A stretch of DNA of 64,000 nt from Aspidapion aeneum (lineage: Eukaryota; Arthropoda; Insecta; Coleoptera; Brentidae): positions 131,085,140-131,149,139 of the forward strand of contig OY755039.1 in NCBI GenBank assembly GCA_963576565.1, in the 5' to 3' direction. A program made the position numbers and the translations under genes. Shown in pieces: positions 56,346 to 64,000 of the stretch (position 1 is the stretch's first letter; the number at the start of each line of letters is the position of its first letter). A model generated the notes under the pieces. The model was not told where the DNA came from, did not search any database, and saw only the letters and a program-made list of their open reading frames with translations.

Positions 56346-57214
56346 AGCAAAATCCAAAATAAAATAACGAAAAGGTCGCATCTCTGCTTGCAACAAAATG
56401 GTGGAAATTTTCAGCATTTTAATAAGTAAGCTGTTTTATCTTAAAAAAACGTGTTACAATAAAATAAATGTTTTTAAATAACTTTAACTTAATTAATCAG
56501 TAAAAAGTTTAAATGTTTTAAAAGTTAGTAAACAGTTTTTTTATTAAACGCATCAGTCTGTTTGTTTATAAAACAGTCAATTGTTTTATTGGTCTTAAAT
56601 CTAATTTTTCATTTCAAGTTCGACAGATGTCCAGCAAGTGGAATTTTGATCCCAGAGGTTGCACTAACACGAAAAGCGCATGAACGCCTTTAAGCGACTA
56701 AAAATAGATATTAAAAATAACTTAAAATTGTGATAATTATTACCAATAAAAATTTTGTCAAAACATATACTAACAGTTTTATTTTATAAAACTGTTAGCC
56801 GAAAAAAAATCACAAGCACGCGAGTTAATCATCAATATGAAACAGTTATAAATATTATTTGTAAATCTTTTTAGAATGTAAAAAATATTATGTTCTTACA
56901 ACGTTCTTTTATAACTGCTTACGGTGGGCACTTGATCCCTTTATAAAAAAAAATACTGCTCAATAAATTTTAAAGAAGGTGTATTGCAGACATCAGGGAC
57001 AAAGGGAATAACTAATAACTATAATCTTGCGTAGAATTAATCAAGGAAATTAACACCAAGCAATCAAGGAGTTAAAAATATTTAGAACATTAAGGGCTGG
57101 TATAGGGACCAACAACTTTTGCAGAAGGACGAAGAACGAAAAAAATATTTAAGGCTTTTTCCACATACTTACATTTTTTGGAAAAATATTTGTAATCTGT
57201 TTTGTATTACTTAC
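56346..57214. other. Intron sequence; one 13-bp stem palindrome
   Basis: CTAACAGTTTTAT (56770) and ATAAAACTGTTAG (to 56798) are exact reverse complements three bases apart. Similar AACAGT/ACTGTT words recur at 56534 and 56573. No gene seen. Confidence 0.6.
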
Positions 57215-57356
57215 CTTCTTGGCCAATAATCTTCTGGTATGCAGCTAGCTCCAATTTCTCTTGTTGGGTGAGACCTTCGACAATTTCTATGCTTTCAGCG
57301 GATGAAACTTTCTCAGTGCTCAGTTTTTCTAATTTATCCATAAGTTCCATGTTTTC
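57215..57356 (-). CDS. Exon 3 of the giant coiled-coil protein
   Basis: The acceptor TTTTATGCAG precedes 57356 and the donor GAAG/GTAAGT follows 57215. Phase 0 in, phase 1 out. It encodes 47 residues: MDKLEKLSTEKVSSAESIEI, then VEGLTQQEKLELAAYQKIIG. This is the shortest exon; its middle (SSAESIEIVEGLTQQ) is less heptad-like. Confidence 0.88.
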
Positions 57357-58016
57357 CTGCATAAAATATAAAAAAGACCTTGCATTTTACATGTTTTTTT
57401 TTGTAACCGTTATGGTTTATTATTATTTTGTCGAATATTGCTTGTGTTTGAGTTGCAATAATCATAATAACATAAAATAAATTTTGACTACATAATAATT
57501 TAATCATTAAATTATTTTGTGTACATTTTTGTTGGCGGCTTATGTTCTAAGATAAATAAATATCACAAAAAATACTTTTTATAAATATGATGACACTTTT
57601 TAGCGCAACAGTTATTACAGTGACAAGAACATAAAAAAGAAGCAAGAATTTTAATAAAAATGCCATTTTAGAAAAAGAAGCTTTAGGTTTTTTACATAGA
57701 CTTTACATTTTTTACGATGTTGTCGTGACCAAGGTGAGTTCATTTTAAATAAATGTTTAGAAGGGTCGGTGCTTTTGTAAATAGTTGATTTGAGATTCGA
57801 AAGCTGGGGCTTCGACCCGGTTGGTTAAAGTCACTTACTGAATTTCTGCCTGAATTTGGAAAGGCCCAAATGGCGCGCAAAAATAGTGAAAATTATTTTT
57901 TCTTCCGCTTGTGTTAGGTTGGCAACCTTGCGCTACACAGCGCCCCCGAAAGTAACCGTTTAACTGTGGTGTCTTCCCCCTTCTCCGACAGTCTACGTCT
58001 GAATCTCGTCATGTAA
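57357..58016. other. Intron sequence, no gene seen
   Basis: Nothing recognised. Confidence 0.5.
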
Positions 58017-58818
58017 ATATCGCACCCCCGCTAAAAAATAGTCACAACTCAAAAAACATTGTTTTGAGAAAATCGCTGTTAAAGAATTTGGTTCATTAGA
58101 GAGATTCATTTTTCACTTACATGACAAATTACGAGTTAACATGTTATTTTATATCAACAGGAACCTATTAACTCAATGTAATTGGTGCAGTACGTTTCTC
58201 AGAAAAAATGATTTTTGTCGTTTTTAGTTAAAAAAAAGACAAAATCCCGATATTGTGACGCTTTTTTAGAACAAGGCATCATGACGTTGTAAATCAGGAT
58301 GTCACGCAGGATGGTAAATATTATGAAAAAAGAAAACAAATAAAGAAGAAACTTTGTATTTATTTTTACGAGTTATAAAATGCTGAATAACAACTGGGAA
58401 TGTGATTAATCTCTAATAAATTAAAAATATTTTTTTCTTATTCTCCTTAATTCTAAATACACTGAACAATTCGAAAAAACAGTCACAACACAAAAAAGAA
58501 CAGTATTTTACTTGTTATATGGGTCAGATTTAACCAATAGTTCACACGAAAACCTTTACAACTCGAAATGTGAATCTTTTCAGGATTAAACTCCACGTTC
58601 ACGCTGTTATAAAGTCAAAAGTGACACTGTAAAAGAACGCATTCTCAGCTAAACTGGACAAAATAAAAGAGTCACATCGCCATTTCGTGGTGAATTGTCG
58701 AAATATAAATGTGACGCTTTTATGGAACAAAGTACAAGTTATTTCGATGATGGCGGCAGGTTTATCTCAATAAGCGCGATTTTTGAGTTGTGACTCTTTT
58801 TCAGCGGGTGTGCGATAT
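58017..58818. mobile_element. TIR element of about 800 bp (MITE-like)
   Basis: ATATCGCACCCCCGCTAAAA and AGTCACAACTCAAAAA on the left are mirrored by TTTTTGAGTTGTGACT, TTTTCAGCGGGTGTGCGATAT on the right (one part each). GTGACGCTTTT..(A/G)GAACAA occurs at about 58255 and 58711, and related GTCACA words at 58483 and 58672, as subterminal repeats. No coding. Confidence 0.8.
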
Positions 58819-58965
58819 GTTTAGTTTTAATATTTACGTTTATAGTAAAGTAATAAAGTAACAATTAATTAATACCTCCAATATATAATTAATGTCTCTA
58901 GAAGTGCGTTAATTACTTAAGACAGACCGATACCAAAATTCTTTTTTAATTTCTTAACAAAGGAT

Positions 58966-59678
58966 GATGATTCATATGTGAGTGGGCCTTGCAGCCCTTC
59001 CACTGCGACCACCAGTGGGTCTATTGTGGCTCACTTTTGAGTGGTTTCTCACCACTGTATGCCTAATCCTCCAAAAAGGCCGGCTATCAGTTTGGGTGAG
59101 ACACTGTTCAGATCTTCTGAGTCGATCTGAGGTTTACCGAAAGTATTCTGACGTAAACGTGCAATAGCCGGACATTCGCACAGTACATGTCTGACTGTTT
59201 CGTCATCCTCCATACAGAGTCTACATTCGGTCTCTTCTGTTAGTCCCATTCTGTGCATGGGTAATCTCAGTCGACAGTGACCCGTATAAAGACCAGTCAC
59301 TATACATATCTCCTGTCTGGTAACTCCAATAATGTTCCTGGCTCTGTTTCTACAAGGTCCTTTAATGAACTCTTTAGAGTGAGCCAGTTCTGGCATATTT
59401 ATCCAGTATTGTTGGAAGCTATTCTCCATCCATTTTAATACGGTTGATATAGCAGCAATGTATGATATATGATAAAATTCGGCAGATGCCGCTCCCTCGC
59501 TGCTAGGTCTGCGGCCTCATTTCCCTCGTGCCCAATATGTCCTGGTATCCATACTAATGATATATTGTTAGCGCTACCAAGCGCATTCAGCGAAGCTTTT
59601 TCTTTCAACAGAAAAGAGGTGAGGCTTATGGGCCGAAGCGATTTTGGAGTATTATCTGCCTTAGGTATGTAAACTACC
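58966..59678 (-). pseudogene. 5'-truncated I/R1-type LINE: RNase H and C-terminal zinc region, 11-bp TSD
   Basis: TAACAAAGGAT stands at 58955-58965 and 59679-59689. On the minus strand, 59610-59500 reads SLVWIPGHIGHEGNEAADLA, an RNase H core with the H and D typical of the last active-site helix. Then 59429-59049 reads GHCRLRLPMHRMGL, ECRLCMEDDETVRHVLCECP, a C-C-H-C cluster found at the C-terminus of Jockey/I/R1-group elements. The 3' end is CATATGAATCATC, a short (ATC) tail. A frameshift separates the two parts. Confidence 0.85.
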
Positions 59679-59689
59679 TAACAAAGGAT

Positions 59690-60589
59690 ACATACAGGTA
59701 AATATCCTTTAATTCACTCATTTAGTATTGTCCTGTTAATTCAAAACGGTCTATGTGACTTTTATAACTTTGTATGAAAAAGACTTATATTTTCTTTTTA
59801 ATAAAGACCTCTTTGTTATGTTTCTTACCTTAATTTTATTTTGCTTTACATGATGAATGATGTATTTTTCTATAGTTAATCTTAACAATAACTTTTGTGA
59901 TGTTTATTGTAGTTTTATGTTTTTTTGTATTAATCGGGTACTAAATAGTTAAGTATACTAAAATAGTCAATTATAATTATTTAATAAAAAATAGCAAAAT
60001 TTTTTTAGAATTTCTGTTTGCAGATATTTTTAAATAAAAAATAAATACATTATGCAGGTTTTCGCCTTACAATTTTCGATTCAAATTCTGATTAGTAGAA
60101 ACTTTTAACCACTCGTGGGGGTGAAGAGCTCGATGGAAAAGGAACAGGTATGCGCAATTGATATGTAAGTCCGGATAATAAATATTTTTTCGATCAGAAT
60201 TATTCGAAATTTACCACAAATTAGATTTTTTTTATTCAGTTTTTGTTTAAGTTGGAAAACGTTTTGCCCCCTAGTACGGCCTCGAATTTACCATTTGCAA
60301 TTGTATTGCATTGTCATTTTTGGGCCCCCTATTTATTTTTTAGGGCCTAGATCCGTTACTGTGTAGTAACCGTAAATATAACAAAAAGACGCGAATGCTT
60401 GCAGATTCTTCTGAAAGACATTTGAAAGCCAAAAGAAACGTTATTTATTCTTTATAAAGACGAAAACAACATCAAACAGCTGTCAGGTTTATATTTAACC
60501 GGTTGATAAAAAAGAAAATAAAATGTCATAAGGGCTTTACCAACTACTTTTGGCATAAAAAATCAAGATATACAAATGTCATGTTAGAA
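59690..60589. other. Intron sequence, no gene seen
   Basis: AT-rich; nothing recognised. Confidence 0.5.
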
Positions 60590-60689
60590 AGTGTAATATA
60601 ACTATGTCCTCCCCAAAATTTTGCAAAATCCGATACAACCTATTAATTTACACAGCATAGATATTGGTTTAAGCGACATTTTAGCAAAA

Positions 60690-60755
60690 CTAGATTTTTT
60701 AAAACCAACCCCCCCCCACCTTTTGTTTTGGCTTATGTACGGTGGATTTTATTTA
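60690..60755 (-). mobile_element. Antisense fragment of family A next to copy 3
   Basis: On the minus strand AAAATCCACCGTACATAAGCC, then an AAAGGTGGGGG run, corresponds to 26305-26360 of copy 1. It abuts copy 3 head to head, so a partial inverted copy is present. Confidence 0.65.
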
Positions 60756-60898
60756 TTAGCTCACACATATACTATACTATAGTAGTGTGAGCTATGGTGA
60801 TCCTAATTTTTTCGAGAAAAAAAGAGTTGCTCCGATTTCAAAAATTTTTATATATCTTTGCGTTTCAGATGATTTTGAAACTTTTTTGTTCGGTTCGG

Positions 60899-60945
<47 letters not shown>

Positions 60946-61513
60946 ATGTCTGTCTGTAACGACTAACGCGCATAACTCAAAAACCGCTTGGCCGATTTCA
61001 ATGAAATTTGGTACCTAGGCTGGGTCTTGGGTCGAGATGGTCCCATTTCAAAATGAACAAAATCGACCGAACACAAACCAAATAAAAGGGTGGGGATACA
61101 TTTAAAAAATTAGAGTTTATGTAAAAATATGGCGTGTGTGATATCAAACGAAAGATAATTGAGTCTGGAGTTAAACAAAATACATTTTAATTTATTTTAA
61201 AAAAAGGGTGGGGGTATATTTCAAAAATTAGAGTTTAAGTGAAAATATGGCGTGTGTGATATCAAACGAAAGGTAATTGAGTTCGGAGTTTAACAAAATA
61301 CATTTTAGTTTTTGTTTTTTTAAGGGTGGGGGTGGATTTCAAAAATTTGAGTTTAAGTCAAAACATGGCTTGTGTATTATCAAACAAAAGGTAATTTAGT
61401 GTGGAGTTGAATAAAATATATTTCAGTTTTTAGTTATATTAGCTTACACGTACACTATAACTATAGGACCTAGTGTGAGCTTAGGGTCCCATATATTGGC
61501 AGAGTATTTTTTT
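60756..61513 (+). mobile_element. Family A copy 3
   Basis: Full-length by comparison with 26015-26766: 5' hairpin, GTTGCTCCGATTTCAAA, CTGT array (60901-60956), ATAACTCAAAAACCGCTTGG, three G-rich tandem units, 3' palindrome and GGCAGAGTATTTTTTT. A TCGGTTCGGT pentamer insertion lies at 60888-60899, absent from the other copies. No clear target duplication because the left flank is itself family A sequence. Confidence 0.8.
60888..60899 (+). repeat. (TTCGG)2 pentamers in family A copy 3
   Basis: GTTCGGTTCGGT stands where copies 1 and 2 have GTTGCGCC and GTCGCCCGG, just before the CTGT microsatellite. Confidence 0.8.
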
Positions 61514-61634
61514 GTGGGACCATCAAAAGTCAAAACTCAAGACAGGTACAAAATTTAATTAAAATCGGGCTAGCAGTTTTTAAGTTGTGCGCGACAGCCA
61601 GAAACACAAACAAAACAATAAAAATTGAAGTTAC

Positions 61635-61867
61635 CTGTATGTAATTCTCTAGTTTGATACTAAAATCTTGCTTTTCATTTTTCAGTAATTCTATTTCCTC
61701 TAGCAGCGCGTTCTTTTCTTTTTGAACATGGTCCAAATCTTTTTGAAGTTCTCTTTTTTCTGCTTCCAGTTTTTCCACTTCCTCCTCAAACTGGATGGAA
61801 GAAATTTCGGAAGACACATGTTTGCTCATCACGGTTTCGGATAGCTCATGCTTTGCCGATAAAAGCT
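61635..61867 (-). CDS. Exon 2 of the giant coiled-coil protein
   Basis: The acceptor is TTATTTTAG with exon start AGCTTTTATC; the first of two adjacent AGs supplies the two bases (AG) that close the codon from the exon at 63405-63722. The donor CAG/GTAACT follows 61635 in phase 0. About 78 residues, with QFEEEVEKLEAEKRELQKDL and LLEEIELLKNEKQDFSIKLE, a textbook heptad repeat. Confidence 0.9.
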
Positions 61868-63404
61868 CTAAAATAAGTAATAGTACATATTTACAGGTTC
61901 TACCTCATTTAAAAGCTACTTTTTCAAAATTAAGGCCGAATTTTTTCTAAGCAGTACCGAGCAGCGCCGCAAAAAAATATTGTTTTGAACACGAGCAAAA
62001 CAGTTATATATTTTCATTCGATAAGCAGACATTATCATACCATACAAAAAACTTTTGTTTTTTATTTTACAGTGCAGTAAGTACGTCATTTATCGTTAAA
62101 ATATTGAACTAAACAAATTTTAACATTTCTAGTTTGAAACCTAAATTACTCGGCTTTATAAAATAAAACTAGAAAGAAACAAAATGCCGGGAATTGCTAA
62201 ACATATTTAGTTTGACATTACATATTTTGTACCTTGAAATTGTACCTTAGATAACTAAATCTATAAATTTTATCGAATTTCCGAAGTTCTCAAAAAATAG
62301 ATTATTTTATATGGATTATGTTTTTAGTAACTAAATGTAACTCTAAGGACAGTGGCGTAGATATATATTTTTTAGATATTTTCCACATATTTCCTGAATA
62401 CAAACATAAAATAGCATAAAATACGGCCTCATGGGGTCTCGGCCCCCCCCCCCCCCAAACTGCCTTGGGCCCACCCGGAAACTTTTTTCTATATACGCCA
62501 GTGTCTAAGGATAATTTATTCTGGTATTACTTGGATCTTCTACTTTAAGACCCTGTATAAAAATTACAGTCTTTTACAGACTACGCAGTAAATAAAATAT
62601 TTTTTTAAGTATGTGACATATTTTTAAAATACATAAATTTTGAACACAATAATGATACGCCACTTTTTTTACATAAACATTATTATTGATAAACGTGGAA
62701 TTTCGTACCCGTGAATTTAAAAATCAAACAAGTTTCGTGGCTAGTCGGGCAAAAAGGAGTTTTTGTTTCTCTCATATCTTTCCGTGGGTAGTCTGAAAGC
62801 TTAACCTCATGGGGGTCCAAGATCTAATGGACACCTAATAAGTGTTGACAGTTAACTGTTTCGTCCTTATGGGACTCCTCAGAACACTGCTGGTCAATGT
62901 GACAAATCTTGCGAAGTTAATTAGACGGTTTTGTCTCTAATTAAATGTAAATAGTGAGAAAACTATCGCAAGAAGCGCCACCTACCGAGATACGAGAGAA
63001 ACAAAAAACAAAAGCAGGCGAAAAACTGCTATACAATATCGATCAATGAAAAGATCGAATGCAAATAAAAGAAAACAAACTATAGTCCGTGACCTACGAC
63101 AGCTCTTTGTCTTTCAGGCCGGATCAACACATATTGCATTTTTACCCGTCATCAAGACAGTGAACGTCAATCAACGTACTTTTTAATCCAATTAATACTA
63201 ACAAACATGGAATTTCGTACCCGTGAATTTAAAAATTTTAAATATGGCTATCGTTGAACAGCGTAATCATTCGCTACCAATGGATATTACATTTATTACG
63301 AATTTTAATCGTTTCCTGCTTGCGTCTTAGTTATTATTAAATTGCGTCTTAGTTATTATTAAATTGCCTACATTAGATATAAAATTACATAAAAATGAAT
63401 TTAC
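61868..63404. other. Intron with small repeats, no gene
   Basis: Contains the dispersed repeat 62370-62510 (CCTCATGGGGTCTCGGCC), a direct repeat GTGGAATTTCGTACCCGTG at about 62695 and 63211 (second copy ATGGAATTTCG...), the inverted partner of 53995-54125 at 62790-62945, and a 24-bp tandem duplication TTGCGTCTTAGTTATTATTA at about 63319-63366. Confidence 0.7.
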
Positions 63405-63722
63405 CTTGTTGTGGGGCACGCATCTTAATCATACCTTTATTACTTTTATCCAGCTGTTTTTTTAGCTTTTCAATTTCCTTGTTGTCTCCCTCATTTCGTG
63501 TTGTCGAACATTTAAAACGGTTTAACTCCGCCAACGCTTCATCAACTTGCTGGGTAATCTTAAAATTTTGATCCTTTAAATTTGTAATTTCATCTTGGTA
63601 CTTCAAAATTTCAAAATACTCAGGTTCCGGATGACTTTCGTATTCCTTAAGTTTTGTTTTGGTTTCTTCAAGCTCGATTTGGACGCTTTGCAAAATATTA
63701 GCGATTTCTTTATAAGATTCAT
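63405..63722 (-). CDS. Exon 1 in view (internal exon) of the giant coiled-coil protein
   Basis: The acceptor TTTTTAG precedes 63722, so earlier exons lie right of the window. The donor AAG/GTAAAT follows 63405. Phase 1 in and out. The 106 residues include IELEETKTKLKEYESHPEPE, FKITQQVDEALAELNRFKCS, and LKKQLDKSNKGMIKMRA near the end. The last text (K-S-N-K-x-M-I-K) is one I associate with Lava-lamp/golgin-like insect proteins. Coding sense and frame are firm; the name is not. Confidence 0.88.
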
Positions 63723-63799
63723 CTAAAAATTGAAGAAAAATGAAAAGCTGATCTGTTCATTTGTCTAATTAAAAAAAATTATTATTATTTGTTAAAAAC

Positions 63800-64000
63800 T
63801 AGCAGACCGATATAAACCAAGTCAATTTTACGACCGTAGGTATGGAAGGCTATTGGGATCGTCAAAAACCTTTTTTTTAAATTTTTTTACTCAAAATACG
63901 TTATTTGGTGTCTGTACGTCTGTCTAGGACACGATAACTCCAAAACCGATAAATTGATGTTAACCAAATTTGGCACAAAAATTTTGCGGCACTCGTGAAT
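63800..64000 (+). repeat. Diverged copy of the 390-bp repeat at 44569-45348 (opposite strand)
   Basis: Shares TATTGGGATCGTC-type text, GTCTGTCTAGGACACGATAAC, AAAACCGATAAAT and AAATTTTGCGG with the minus strand of 44569-45348. Cut by the window edge. Confidence 0.7.

Noticed and set aside
59469..59672. 67-codon plus-strand frame
   Set aside because: Shadow of the antisense LINE RNase H region.

Overview
The window is AT-rich eukaryotic DNA, almost certainly from an insect with a repeat-laden genome (perhaps a beetle; the sequence alone does not settle the order). It shows GT-AG introns, Penelope-like, RTE, CR1/L2, I/R1-type and LTR retroelements, Tc1/mariner and other TIR transposons, and hardly any long open frames outside them. 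There is no bacterial-style gene organisation.

The host gene that spans the window is on the minus strand. Eleven exons (63405-63722, 61635-61867, 57215-57356, 54590-54909, 41267-42330, 39727-39922, 20905-21165, 15989-16258, 12008-12220, 7779-7977, 4166-4379) form an unbroken chain: every donor/acceptor is GT/AG and every phase matches the next. Together they give about 1,143 codons of one very long coiled-coil protein of golgin/Lava-lamp type, spread over 59.5 kb. Both ends of the gene lie outside the window. A possible second, plus-strand coding remnant (2758-3427) and a tRNA-like gene (3441-3513, minus) lie left of the last exon.

The introns are filled with mobile DNA. Left part: a Penelope-like element (1-1230), a 2.2 kb foldback element (5261-7431), mariner and RTE remnants (8.4-11.3 kb), a TIR element carrying a 365-bp dimeric satellite (12.2-14.8 kb), a MITE (14.9-15.5 kb) and a broken Ty3/gypsy gag-protease (17.5-18.8 kb). 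The 18.6 kb intron (21166-39726) holds nested foldback elements, a deleted RTE copy, a CR1/L2-type LINE split by a second element with an 8-bp target duplication, and an almost 12 kb LTR retrotransposon (27073-39040, TSD GCAT). That element has 2.4-2.5 kb LTRs and a primer-binding site but no gag-pol; its interior is made of tandem arrays, including 14 similar stem-loops.

Right part: an RTE copy (42.5-43.8 kb), a perfect 390-bp tandem duplication (44569-45348), a LINE remnant with endonuclease and RT pieces, a 4 kb TIR transposon with 8-bp TSD (48645-52654) that contains a 23-bp relic of its own family with its own perfect 8-bp TSD, a mariner fragment, a MITE, a 5'-truncated LINE with 11-bp TSD, and further repeats.

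The most unusual signals are the coding-free LTR element with hairpin arrays, the 23-bp transposon footprint, and the pentamer TTCGG/CCGAA, which recurs at seven sites and in at least two cases interrupts a recognisable gene remnant by a whole number of 5-bp units.
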